From: Cellulosimicrobium cellulans
GTDB taxonomy: Bacteria > Actinomycetota > Actinomycetes > Actinomycetales > Cellulomonadaceae
Length of the DNA: 64,000 nucleotides
NCBI RefSeq assembly: GCF_024124905.1
Contig: NZ_JAMXST010000003.1
Span: 620,001-684,000 of the forward strand
Reading direction: 5' to 3'
Shown: piece by piece, positions 8,841 through 17,506 of the stretch
Numbering within the stretch: the stretch's first letter is position 1
Layout of the letters: every line of letters starts with the position of its first letter
The notes under the pieces: generated by a model
What the model was told of the DNA's origin: nothing
The model's database searches: none
The model's input: the letters and a program-made list of their open reading frames with translations, nothing else
Made by a program: the position numbers and the translations under genes

Positions 8841-9676
8841 CGGTCGTTCCCTTCGGTCGCCCGGGCCGGCACTGGCACGGGGGCGAGGTCGTCGGTGGTC
8901 GTCGGGTCGGGGGTGCTCGTCGGGTCGGTCGCGCCGCTGCGCGGCACGAGCGTCGGGCGCGCCTCGCGCAGCGGGACGAACACGCTGTACCGGTCGCCGC
9001 GGTAGCTCGACCGGGAGTACATGAGCGGCGCGTCGCCTGCGAACGTGCGGCGCACCGTGCGCATGACGGCTCGCGAGGCCCGCAGCCCGAGGAGCTTCTG
9101 CTCCTGCACGGTGGCGTCGGACGCGGTGATGGTGTCCTCGCCCCAGGTGGGGGCCAGGCCGCGCTCGCGCAGGGCGCCGTAGAGGCTCTCGGGGACGCCG
9201 TCGTCGAGCAGGTCCGGGGCGAGGTCGACGGGGATCCACGCCTCCTCGACGCTCATGGGGGACCCGTCGGCGGAGCGCAGGCGCACCACGTGGTGCATGG
9301 GGTCGCCCGTCGCGCGCCCGAGCGACTCGGCGACCGACGCCGGCGCGGGCGCCGTGCCGACCTCGAGCACCTCGCTGCCCGGCTCCATGCCGCGGCGTCG
9401 CGCCTCCTCGCCGAACGTCGTGAGGCGCATCTCGAAGTCCGCGCGGGGCGGGGCGACGAACGTCCCACGACCCTGCGCGCGCTCGAGCACGCCCTCGGTG
9501 ACGAGCGCGTCGATCGCCTGGCGCACGGTCATGCGCGAGACGCCGAACTTCTCGGTCAGGCTGCGCTCGGAGGGCACCGCGTCGCCGACGGAGAGCTCGC
9601 TCGCCACGAGGTCGGCAAGGTAGGCGCGCACCGTGAGGTACTTGTGCTCGCTCGCCTGCGATCGTGACCTGCTCAT
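8837..9676 (-). CDS. GntR/UTRA transcriptional regulator, DasR/NagR-like
   Basis: A 279-residue regulator. The N-terminal winged helix (about 12-75) has the GntR signature VPSERSLTEKFGVSRMTVRQ and the wing GVLERAQGRGTFV. A UTRA effector domain (about 90-235) follows, then a Pro/Thr-rich tail of about 35 residues. DasR and NagR of this family sense amino-sugar phosphates and bind dre sites; three dre-like sites lie at 9858, 9883 and 13624, and PTS genes surround it. I infer that it represses the PTS and may control itself. The ATG at 9676 starts just before the DNA-binding domain. Confidence 0.9.
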   Translation of the reverse strand: MSRSRSQASEHKYLTVRAYLADLVASELSVGDAVPSERSLTEKFGVSRMTVRQAIDALVTEGVLERAQGRGTFVAPPRADFEMRLTTFGEEARRRGMEPGSEVLEVGTAPAPASVAESLGRATGDPMHHVVRLRSADGSPMSVEEAWIPVDLAPDLLDDGVPESLYGALRERGLAPTWGEDTITASDATVQEQKLLGLRASRAVMRTVRRTFAGDAPLMYSRSSYRGDRYSVFVPLREARPTLVPRSGATDPTSTPDPTTTDDLAPVPVPARATEGNDR

Positions 9677-10051
9677 CGTCGTGCCGCGTCCTCGTCGTCG
9701 TCCTGGTCCTTCGTCCGCGTCCGTGCCCTGGCCGGACGGACGACCCTGCGTCGGTGCCTCGATCTCCACGGGTGCATTGTCCGTCGTGCGACCTGCGGCG
9801 ACGCGGGTCCTGGACCTGTCCGTGTGTCCCGGGTCACCTCCGGGGGTTGACACATCATGAGGTCTAGACCACTCTTCCTGCAAGTGGTCCAGACAACCTG
9901 GACCGGATGTCCGGCACGACGAGCCAGGAACGACCCCAGTCGTCCTCGGCGTGCCCGGAGACCGGCAACGACGCCCGTACGACGTCGCGCCACCGCTGCC
10001 GCACGACGCACCTCGGCCTGCGCCCAGGCCCACCCAGGAGGAGAACGACAC
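9677..10051. other. 375-bp regulatory gap between GntR and IIC genes
   Basis: No gene is evident here. The right part holds the IIC promoter and two dre-like operators, then a leader of roughly 170 nt ending in AGGAGGAG (10036-10043). The left part (9677-9840) should hold the regulator promoter; I see no convincing -10 and -35 pair there. Confidence 0.6.
9847..9898 (+). promoter_or_regulatory. IIC promoter with two dre-like operators
   Basis: TTGACA (9847-9852) is followed by a 17-bp spacer and a weak -10 (CACTCT, 9870-9875). The operator TGAGGTCTAGACCACT (9858-9873) covers the spacer and matches 14 of 16 bases of the DasR consensus A(G/C)TGGTCTAGACCA(G/C)T. A second, AGTGGTCCAGACAACC (9883-9898), matches 13 of 16 and lies at the start of the transcript. 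Their centres are 25 bp apart. Repression by a DasR/NagR protein is inferred. Confidence 0.78.
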
Positions 10052-11434
10052 ATGACCACCGTCGCCGAACCGACGAGGACGAAGAAGGGGGTGCCCGGCT
10101 TCGCGCAGCTCCAGCGCGTCGGGCGCTCCCTCATGCTGCCCATCGCGTCCCTGCCCGCCGCCGCGCTGCTGCTGCGGCTCGGACAGGCCGACTTCCTCGG
10201 GGCGGACGGGGCTGCGGGGACGTTGCCGTGGATGCAGTACGTCGCCGACGTCTTCGCCTCGGCCGGTAACGCCCTGTTCGCGAACCTCCCGCTGCTGTTC
10301 GCCGTCGGTGTCGCCGTCGGCTACGCGAAGAAGGCGGACGGCTCGACGGGCCTCGCCGCCGTGATCGGGTACCTGGTCTTCAAGGGCGTGAGCGACGCGC
10401 TCTCGCCGGCGGTGCTCGGTGTCGCGCCGGAGGGCGAGGACCAGGAGCTCATCAACTACGGCGTGCTCGGCGGGATCGTCATCGGCCTGACCGCGGCGCT
10501 GCTCTTCCAGAAGTACTACCGCATCAAGCTGCCCCCCTACCTCGCGTTCTTCGGGGGCCGCCGCTTCGTCCCCATCGTCACCGCCGGTGTCGCGGTGCTC
10601 ATCGCCGTCGTCGGCGCGCTCATCTACCCGGCGTTCGACACCGGCTTCACCGCCGTGGGCGACTGGGTCACCGGCTCGACGATCCTCGGTGCCTTCGTCT
10701 ACGGGACGGTGAACCGCCTCCTCCTGCCGGTCGGGCTGCACCACCTGCTCAACTCCCTCCCGTGGTTCCAGTTCGGCGAGTACACCGACGCGAACGGCGA
10801 GGTGTGGAACGGCGACATCGCCCGCTTCCTGCACGGCGACCCGACGGCCGGGACCTTCATGACCGGGTTCTTCCCGATCTTCATGTTCGCGCTGCCCGCC
10901 GCGGCGCTCGCGATCGTCCACACCGCCAAGTCGAAGAACCGCAAGGTCGTCGCGGGCATCATGGGCTCGGCCGCGCTCGTCGCGTTCGTCACCGGCGTCA
11001 CCGAGCCGCTCGAGTTCGCCTTCGTCTACGTCGCCTACCCGCTCTACGCGATCCACGCCGTGCTCACGGGCACGTCGCTGGCGCTCGTCAACGCGATCGG
11101 CATCCGTGACGGCTTCGGCTTCTCCGCGGGCGCGATCGACTACCTGCTGAACTTCCGGATCGCCGAGATGCCGCTCCTGCTCATCCTCATCGGTCTCGGG
11201 TACGCGGTGATCTACTACTTCCTCTTCCGCTTCGTCATCACGCGGTGGAATCTCAGGACGCCGGGTCGCGAGGACGACGACGCCGACGGTGCGATCGCCG
11301 ACACCGGCGCGGCGCAGGACGCGGACGCCCCTGCCGGTGCGTCCGAGAGGTCCGCGACCGCGGACGAGGCGAGCACGGCCGGGCGCGGAGCGTCCGCGCG
11401 CTCCGACGAGGCGCGAGGCGGGAGTTCGGCGTGA
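10052..11434 (+). CDS. PTS enzyme IIC, GlcNAc/glucose permease
   Basis: A 460-residue membrane permease of the glucose superfamily, with about ten hydrophobic segments from residue 25 to 395. The family motifs VNRLLLPVGLHHLLN and GVTEPLEFAF (sugar-binding region) are present. It imports and phosphorylates GlcNAc or a related sugar with the separate IIB and IIA. After the last membrane helix comes a soluble tail of about 60 residues, rich in Ala, Asp, Glu and Ser, where fused relatives carry IIB. AGGAGGAG stands 8 nt before the ATG. It overlaps ptsI and is controlled by the dre sites upstream. GlcNAc is preferred as substrate because of the dre sites and the sequence class. Confidence 0.9.
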   Translation: MTTVAEPTRTKKGVPGFAQLQRVGRSLMLPIASLPAAALLLRLGQADFLGADGAAGTLPWMQYVADVFASAGNALFANLPLLFAVGVAVGYAKKADGSTGLAAVIGYLVFKGVSDALSPAVLGVAPEGEDQELINYGVLGGIVIGLTAALLFQKYYRIKLPPYLAFFGGRRFVPIVTAGVAVLIAVVGALIYPAFDTGFTAVGDWVTGSTILGAFVYGTVNRLLLPVGLHHLLNSLPWFQFGEYTDANGEVWNGDIARFLHGDPTAGTFMTGFFPIFMFALPAAALAIVHTAKSKNRKVVAGIMGSAALVAFVTGVTEPLEFAFVYVAYPLYAIHAVLTGTSLALVNAIGIRDGFGFSAGAIDYLLNFRIAEMPLLLILIGLGYAVIYYFLFRFVITRWNLRTPGREDDDADGAIADTGAAQDADAPAGASERSATADEASTAGRGASARSDEARGGSSA

Positions 11435-13164
11435 CCGTCGCCGACGACGCGACGCGCGCACCCGCGCGGGTCTCCGACCCGGGGCTGACCGGCGTGCCGG
11501 TCAGCCCCGGGCGGGGGGCGGGGACGGTCGTGCGCATGCCCGACCCGGTCCCCGAGCCCGACCCGGCCCCGCTCGCCGCGGACAGCACGGACGCCGACGT
11601 GGACCTCGCGGTGACGCAGGTCCTCGCGGCGGTCACCACCGTCCAGGAGGACCTCACGGCCCGCGCCGCGCGGGCCGAGGGCACCGCGGCGGAGGTGCTC
11701 GGCGTGACCGCCGCGATGGCGGCGGACCCCGCCCTGGCGCGCGACGCCGTCGGGCGGGTGCGCGAGCAGCGCTCCACCCCGGCGCGTGCGGTGTGGGACG
11801 CGGCGGGCGTCGTCGTCGGGCAGCTCGAGGCCCTGGGCGGGCTCATGGCCGAGCGGGCGCGCGACGTGCGCGACGTGCGCGACCGGATCGTCGCGACGCT
11901 GCTCGGCCTGCCTGCCCCGGGCGTGCCCGACCCGGGGTTCGCGTTCGTGCTCGTCGTGGACGACCTCGCGCCCGCGGACACCGCGCAGCTCGACCCCGAG
12001 CGCGTGCTTGCGGTCGTGACGCGCGGCGGCGGGCCGACGTCGCACACGGCGATCCTCGCGCGCTCCCTCGGCATCCCGGCCGTCGTGGCGGTCGAGGACG
12101 CGCTGACGCTGCACGACGGCGAGACGGTGCTCGTGGACGGCGGGCTCGGCACGGTCGAGCGCGAGCCGTCCGCCGAGGACGTGGCCGCCGTCGTCGCCGC
12201 GCGGGGCGCCCGGGGCGAGCGCCGCCGGTTCGACGGCGAGGGCCGGACGGCGGACGGTCGTCGCGTCGAGCTCCTCGCCAACGTCGCGAACGGGGAGGAC
12301 GCGCGGGCCGCCGCGGAGGCGGGTGCGGAGGGCGTGGGGCTCTTCCGCACCGAGGTGTGCTTCCTCGGCCGCACGGTCGAGCCGACGATCGACGAGCAGG
12401 TCGCGGCCTACCGCGAGGTGCTCGCGGCGTTCGGCGGGCGCAAGGTCGTCGTGCGCACGCTCGACGCGGGCGCGGACAAGCCGCTCCCGTTCGTCACGCC
12501 CGAGGCCGAGCCCAACCCGGCGCTCGGCGTGCGCGGGCTGCGTACCGCCCGCCGGCACCCCGAGGTGCTCGACCGCCAGCTCACGGCGATCGCGCGTGCC
12601 GCCGAGGCCGAGTCGGCGGACGTGTGGGTCATGGCGCCGATGATCGCGACGCCCGACGAGGCGGAGTCGTTCGTCGCGCTGTGCGCGGAGCACGGCCTCG
12701 GCACCGCGGGCGTGATGATCGAGGTGCCCGCCGCGGCCCTCGGTGCGCGCTGGGTGCTCGCCAAGGCGTCGTTCGCGAGCATCGGCACGAACGACCTCAC
12801 GCAGTACACGATGGCCGCGGACCGCGAGGTCTCCGACCTGGCGCGCCTGTCGACGGCCTGGCAGCCGACGGTCCTCGCGCTCGTCGGGGCCACGGGATCG
12901 GGGGCGGCGCTCAACGGTCGCCCGCTCGGCGTCTGCGGCGAGGCGGCGGCCGACCCGGTGCTCGCGCCGGTGCTGGTGGGGCTCGGCGTGACGTCACTGT
13001 CCATGACGCCCCGAGCGCTCGCGGACGTCGCCGCGGTGCTGGCCGCGACGACGTCGGAGCAGTGCGAGGAGCTCGCGTTCCTCGCGCTCCAGCAGCCCAC
13101 GCCCGACGCCGCCCGCGCGGCCGTGCGTACCCGCCTCCCGATCCTCGCGGAGCTGGGCCTCTAG
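11431..13164 (+). CDS. ptsI: PTS enzyme I (phosphoenolpyruvate-protein phosphotransferase)
   Basis: A cytoplasmic enzyme of about 577 residues that moves phosphate from PEP to HPr. The phosphohistidine is His205 in GGPTSHTAILARSLGIP, the PEP-site sequence is SIGTNDLTQYTMAADRE, and the catalytic Cys is about 502 in GVCGEAAADP. The GTG at 11431 overlaps the IIC stop (GTGA), so both are made from one message. Length and domain order are normal for the family. The rest of the general PTS, HPr, is encoded convergently just downstream. Confidence 0.96.
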   Translation: MTVADDATRAPARVSDPGLTGVPVSPGRGAGTVVRMPDPVPEPDPAPLAADSTDADVDLAVTQVLAAVTTVQEDLTARAARAEGTAAEVLGVTAAMAADPALARDAVGRVREQRSTPARAVWDAAGVVVGQLEALGGLMAERARDVRDVRDRIVATLLGLPAPGVPDPGFAFVLVVDDLAPADTAQLDPERVLAVVTRGGGPTSHTAILARSLGIPAVVAVEDALTLHDGETVLVDGGLGTVEREPSAEDVAAVVAARGARGERRRFDGEGRTADGRRVELLANVANGEDARAAAEAGAEGVGLFRTEVCFLGRTVEPTIDEQVAAYREVLAAFGGRKVVVRTLDAGADKPLPFVTPEAEPNPALGVRGLRTARRHPEVLDRQLTAIARAAEAESADVWVMAPMIATPDEAESFVALCAEHGLGTAGVMIEVPAAALGARWVLAKASFASIGTNDLTQYTMAADREVSDLARLSTAWQPTVLALVGATGSGAALNGRPLGVCGEAAADPVLAPVLVGLGVTSLSMTPRALADVAAVLAATTSEQCEELAFLALQQPTPDAARAAVRTRLPILAELGL

Positions 13165-13183
13165 CCCGCGCCCGGCCTCGCTG

Positions 13184-13241
13184 CCGAACCCGGGGTTGTT
13201 CCTCACCGACTCGTCACGGTGAGGAGCAACCCCGGGTTCGG
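13184..13241. repeat. intergenic palindrome, family copy 1
   Basis: Arms of 25 bp (13184-13208 and 13217-13241) match at 24 positions around an 8-bp spacer. The outer part reads CCGAACCCGGGGTTGTTCC. It lies between the ends of ptsI and ptsH and may also terminate both. The same outer sequence recurs at 31931 and 45957. Confidence 0.85.
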
Positions 13242-13333
13242 CGCACCCGGGGGTGTTCGTGCACCGCTGCGGCACCAGGTGGGCGTCGTTTCTCCTGAGC
13301 CTCGAGGCGCTCGCGGAGACGGGCCCGACCGGC

Positions 13334-13603
13334 TCAGGCGACCTCGGTCTGCTCCAGGAAGGACGCGAGCGCGTCGATCGACGCGCTCGCGTCGTCGCCG
13401 TCGGCGTCGGTCGACAGCACGACCTCGTCCCCGGCGGTCACGCCGAGCGTCATGACGCTGAGGATGCTCGCGGCCTCCACGGGGTCGCCGCCCTGCTTGG
13501 CGATGCGCACGGGGGCGGGCTGGGCGGCCGCGGCCTTGACGAACAGGGCGGCGGGTCGGGCATGAAGGCCTTCGGTGATCGCGACGACGACGGCACGGTC
13601 CAT
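13334..13603 (-). CDS. ptsH: PTS phosphocarrier HPr
   Basis: An 89-residue HPr that takes phosphate from enzyme I on His14 in ITEGLHARPAALFVKAA and passes it to IIA. Ser46 in AASILSVMTLGV is at the usual regulatory serine position. Both active regions are intact. The ATG at 13601-13603 follows GGAGGAGC. A near-perfect dre site (13624-13639) lies 21 bp upstream, so general PTS expression appears tied to the same regulator as the permease. Confidence 0.96.
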   Translation of the reverse strand: MDRAVVVAITEGLHARPAALFVKAAAAQPAPVRIAKQGGDPVEAASILSVMTLGVTAGDEVVLSTDADGDDASASIDALASFLEQTEVA

Positions 13604-13623
13604 GGGTGCTCCTCCGGCAGACA

Positions 13624-13647
13624 AGTGGTCTGGACCAGTGCATCCTA
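13624..13647 (-). promoter_or_regulatory. ptsH promoter with dre operator
   Basis: AGTGGTCTGGACCAGT (13624-13639) matches the DasR dre consensus at 15 of 16 positions. A TAGGAT -10 (complement of 13642-13647) lies just upstream, placing the operator over the transcription start. No good -35 is visible. Confidence 0.82.
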
Positions 13648-13700
13648 GGGGATCGCACGCCGAAAAGGGAGGGGCTGACGTCCTTCCGTGCCCGCGAGCC

Positions 13701-16442
13701 TCACACGTCCCGGGCGGCCCCCGCTCCATCGCGCCGGTCGAGCGTCGAGCGCGCGGCCGCGAGCCGCGCGATCGGGACGCGGTACGGCGAGCACGACACG
13801 TAGTCGAGCCCGATCTCGTCGAACAGCGCGACGGACGCCGGGTCGCCGCCGTGCTCGCCGCACACCCCGGCGTGCAGCCCCGGCCGGGCGCGGCGCCCGC
13901 GCTCCAGCCCGACGTGCACGAGCTCGCCGACCCCGTCCCGGTCGATCGTCGCGAACGGGTTCGTGCCCACGACCCCCGACTCCAGGTACGCGGTGAGGAA
14001 CGACCCCTCCGCGTCGTCGCGCGAGATGCCGAGCGTCGTCTGCGTGAGGTCGTTCGTGCCGAACGAGAAGAACTCCGCGTGCTCGGCGACGCGGTCCGCG
14101 ACGAGCGCAGCGCGCGGCAGCTCGATCATCGTCCCGACGGCGTACGGCAGCGGGGCGTCTGCGCCCGCGAGCTCCTCCACCATCGTCGCGTCGACGACCT
14201 CGCGCATGCGCCGCAGCTCCTCCGCGAACCCGACGAGCGGCACCATGATCTCCACGCGCGGGTCGTGCCCGGCCGCGCGGACGGCGAGGGCGGCGCGCGC
14301 GATAGCCCGCACCTGCATCGCGGCGATCTGCGGGTGCAGCAGCGCGAGCCGCACGCCCCGCGTGCCGAGCATGGGATTCGTCTCGCTCAGCCTGCGCACC
14401 TGCGCGAGGAGGCGACGCGCCCGGGCGAGTCGCGCCGTCGTCTCCCCGCCGCCCGCCGCGGCGGCCCAGCCCTCGGCGACGGCGTCCGTCCCGTGCAGGG
14501 GCGCGCCGGGGTCCCCCACCTCGTCCTCGAGCCGCCGCACGAGGAGCGACTGCTCGACGAGGTCCGGCAGGAACTCGTGCAGGGGCGGGTCGAGGAGCCG
14601 GATCGTCACGGGCAGCCCGGACATCGCGGCGAAGATCTCCTCGAAGTCGGCCTGCTGCATGGGCAGCAGGCGGTCGAGGGCCGCGGCGCGCGCGGCGTCG
14701 GTCTCGGCGAGGATCATCTCGCGCACCACGGGCAGCCGGTCGGGCGCCATGAACATGTGCTCGGTGCGGCACAGCCCGATGCCCTCGGCCCCGAGCTCGC
14801 GGGCCTTCGCCGCGTCCTCGCCGGTGTCGGCGTTCGCGCGCACGCCGAGGCGCCGCACGTCGTCCGCCCACCCGAGCACGGTCCGGAAGTCGTCGGTGAC
14901 CTGGGGCGGCACGAGCGGCAGCGCGCCCGCGTAGACGTCGCCGGTCGTGCCGTCGAGCGTGATCGTGTCGTCCTCGGTGAGCACGTGGTCCCCGACGTGG
15001 ACGCGCCGCCCCTCGACGTCGATCCGCAGCGCGCCGGCACCCGCGACGCACGGCTTGCCCATGCCGCGTGCGACGACCGCGGCGTGCGACGTCATGCCGC
15101 CGTGCGCGGTGAGCACGCCCTGCGCGGCGATGACGCCCGCGATGTCGTCCGGGTTCGTCTCCCACCGCACGAGCACGACGGCCTCGCCGGCCTTGCCCCG
15201 CTCGGCCGCGGTCTCGGCGTCGAGCACCACGCGCCCGACGGCGGCCCCCGGAGACGCGTTGAGCCCGCGCGTGAGCGGGGTCGCGCCGTGGCCGGGGTCG
15301 AGCGCCGGGTGCAGCAGCTGGTCGAGCTGCGCCGGGTCCAGGCGCCGCAGGGCGGTGTCCCGGTCGATCACGCCTTCCTCGACGAGCTCGCGCGCGATGC
15401 GCAGCGCGGCCTGCGCGGTGCGCTTCCCGGTGCGGGTCTGGAGGAGGTAGAGCGCGCCGTCGTCCACCGTGAACTCGATGTCCTGCAGGTCGCCGTAGTG
15501 CTGCTCGAGCCGGTCCATGGTCGCGCGCAGCTCGCGGAACGCGTCCGGCAGCACGGTCTCCATCTCCGCGAGGGGCCGGGGCGTGCGGATGCCGGCGACG
15601 ACGTCCTCGCCCTGCGCGTCCACGAGGAACTCGCCGTAGAGCTCCTTGGCGCCCGTGGCGGGGTTGCGCGTGAAGCACACGCCGGTCGCCGACGTCGCGC
15701 CCTTGTTGCCGAACACCATCTGCATGACGTTCACGGCCGTGCCGAGGTCGTCGGGGATGCCGTTCGCCTTCCGGTAGACGGCCGCGCGCGGGTTGCCCCA
15801 CGACGCGAAGACCGCGTCGACCGACCGCCGGAGCTGCTCGCGCGGGTCCGTCGGCAGGTCCTCGCCCGTGTGCTGCCGCGCGACGGCGCGGAACGTCGCG
15901 ACGAGCGCGCGCAGGTCGTCCGCGTCGAGGTCGGTGTCCTGCGCGACGCCGCGGCGCGCCTTGAGCGCGTCGAGCTCGTCCGCGAACGCGTGGGCGGGCA
16001 CGCCCTCGACCACCTCGCCGTACATCTGCACGAACCGCCGGTAGGAGTCCCACGCGAAGCGCGCGTTGCCGGACTCGGCCGCGAGCCCCTCGACCGAGTC
16101 GTCCGAGATTCCCAGGTTGAGGATCGTGTCCATCATCCCGGGCATCGAGAACACGGCTCCCGAGCGCACCGACACGAGCAGCGGGCGCTCGCGCGCGCCG
16201 AGGCGTCGCCCGGTGCGCTCCTCGAGCGCGTCGAGGTGCGCGACGACCTCGTCCCACAGGCCGTCCGGCCACGACCCGCCGCGCTCCGTGGCCGCGACGC
16301 ACGCCGCCGTCGTCACGGTGAAGCCGTCCGGCACGGGCACGCCGATGCGCCGCATCTCCGCGACGCCCGCGCCCTTGCCGCCCAGCAGAGCCCGCATGTC
16401 TGCGCGGCCCTCCGCGAGGTCGTAGACGTACCGGTCGCTCAT
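13701..16442 (-). CDS. ppdK: pyruvate, phosphate dikinase
   Basis: A 913-residue enzyme that interconverts pyruvate, ATP and phosphate with PEP, AMP and pyrophosphate. The N-terminal ATP-grasp part starts with LLGGKGAGVAEM, the swivelling phosphohistidine is about His453 in GGMTSHAAVVARGMGKP, and the PEP/pyruvate site has SFGTNDLTQTTLG and Cys861 in GVCGEHGGDP. Length matches the bacterial enzyme. The ATG at 16442 overlaps the stop of the regulatory protein gene upstream. Next to the PTS, it could raise PEP supply or recover PEP from pyruvate; that link is inferred. Confidence 0.96.
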   Translation of the reverse strand: MSDRYVYDLAEGRADMRALLGGKGAGVAEMRRIGVPVPDGFTVTTAACVAATERGGSWPDGLWDEVVAHLDALEERTGRRLGARERPLLVSVRSGAVFSMPGMMDTILNLGISDDSVEGLAAESGNARFAWDSYRRFVQMYGEVVEGVPAHAFADELDALKARRGVAQDTDLDADDLRALVATFRAVARQHTGEDLPTDPREQLRRSVDAVFASWGNPRAAVYRKANGIPDDLGTAVNVMQMVFGNKGATSATGVCFTRNPATGAKELYGEFLVDAQGEDVVAGIRTPRPLAEMETVLPDAFRELRATMDRLEQHYGDLQDIEFTVDDGALYLLQTRTGKRTAQAALRIARELVEEGVIDRDTALRRLDPAQLDQLLHPALDPGHGATPLTRGLNASPGAAVGRVVLDAETAAERGKAGEAVVLVRWETNPDDIAGVIAAQGVLTAHGGMTSHAAVVARGMGKPCVAGAGALRIDVEGRRVHVGDHVLTEDDTITLDGTTGDVYAGALPLVPPQVTDDFRTVLGWADDVRRLGVRANADTGEDAAKARELGAEGIGLCRTEHMFMAPDRLPVVREMILAETDAARAAALDRLLPMQQADFEEIFAAMSGLPVTIRLLDPPLHEFLPDLVEQSLLVRRLEDEVGDPGAPLHGTDAVAEGWAAAAGGGETTARLARARRLLAQVRRLSETNPMLGTRGVRLALLHPQIAAMQVRAIARAALAVRAAGHDPRVEIMVPLVGFAEELRRMREVVDATMVEELAGADAPLPYAVGTMIELPRAALVADRVAEHAEFFSFGTNDLTQTTLGISRDDAEGSFLTAYLESGVVGTNPFATIDRDGVGELVHVGLERGRRARPGLHAGVCGEHGGDPASVALFDEIGLDYVSCSPYRVPIARLAAARSTLDRRDGAGAARDV

Positions 16443-17419
16443 GGCTGCTCCTCGTGGTCGGCGGCGGTGGCCGCGCTGTCTCCTGCCCGACGGCGGTCCG
16501 CCGGCCGGGTCTGGGGGGTCGCCCGGGCGAGGTCGTCGCCCGGGGGCCGTGCCGCGTCGTCGGGCGCGAGGGCACGACGGCGCGCGGCGACGAGCTCGAC
16601 GACGCGCCCCGCCGCCTCCTCGAGCGCGAGCGTCGTCGTGTCGAGCACGGGGCAGCCGAGCCGCCGCTGCAGCCGGGCGACCTCGTCGAGCTCGTCGTGG
16701 ATGCGCGCGAGGTCGGCGTACCCGCCGAGGGCTGTGCCGCCCGGGCCACCGCGGCCCGCGACGCCCATGGCGTGCACGCGGCGCTGCCGGATCTCGAGCA
16801 GGCGCCCGGGGTCGATCGTCAGGCCCACGACCTTCCAGCGCTCGGCCTCGAACAGCTCGCGCGGGGGCGCGACGCCCGGGACGAGCGGGATGTTGGCGGT
16901 CGGGTAGCCGAGATAGCCGAGGTACATCGAGAGCGGGGTCTTGCCGGTGCGCGACGCCCCGACGAGCACGACCTGCGCCTCGTCGAGCCCGTCGGTGAGG
17001 TGGCCGTCGTCGTTCGCGACCGCGAACTCCATCGCGTGGATGCGGTCGAAGTAGTCCGCGGCGAGCCCGACCGGCTGCACGACCCGTGCCGGCTGCGCGC
17101 CCGTGCGCGCGGTGAACGCGTCGAGCGCGGGGGCCAGCAGGTCGGCGCACGGGACGTCGAGCGCCGCGCACGCCTCCAGCACGCGCGTGCGCAGCGCGTC
17201 GTCGACGACGGTGCAGAACACCACGGCCGCGGCGGGGTCGGCGCGGAGCTGGGCCACGACGTCGTCCACGCCTCGCGCGCTGTGCAGCCGCGGATGCCGC
17301 ACGACCCGGACCTGCTGCCCGGGGAACTGCGCCTGCGTGGCGCGCGCGACGCGGGTCCCGGTGTCTCCCGTCGAGTCCGCGACCACGTGGATGTCGATGA
17401 CGCGCGCCGTCGCCGCCAT
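16439..17419 (-). CDS. PPDK regulatory kinase/phosphorylase (DUF299)
   Basis: A 326-residue member of the PSRP family, which switches PPDK off by ADP-dependent phosphorylation of the active-site threonine and on again with phosphate. The P-loop is VGASRTGKTPLSMYLG (about 153-168) and the family N-terminus HVVADSTGDTGTRVA is clear. A charged tail follows residue 275. Overlap with ppdK makes the partnership very likely. The ATG lies 6 nt after TAGCCT (complement of 17426-17431), so the message is probably leaderless. Confidence 0.94.
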   Translation of the reverse strand: MAATARVIDIHVVADSTGDTGTRVARATQAQFPGQQVRVVRHPRLHSARGVDDVVAQLRADPAAAVVFCTVVDDALRTRVLEACAALDVPCADLLAPALDAFTARTGAQPARVVQPVGLAADYFDRIHAMEFAVANDDGHLTDGLDEAQVVLVGASRTGKTPLSMYLGYLGYPTANIPLVPGVAPPRELFEAERWKVVGLTIDPGRLLEIRQRRVHAMGVAGRGGPGGTALGGYADLARIHDELDEVARLQRRLGCPVLDTTTLALEEAAGRVVELVAARRRALAPDDAARPPGDDLARATPQTRPADRRRAGDSAATAADHEEQP

Positions 17420-17506
17420 GACCTCAGGCTAGGTCGGGGCGCGGGTTCTCCCCAGCGGAAGGCCTGCTGGGTGTGGGGCACAGCCGACGGGTCTAGGGTG
17501 ACCGGC

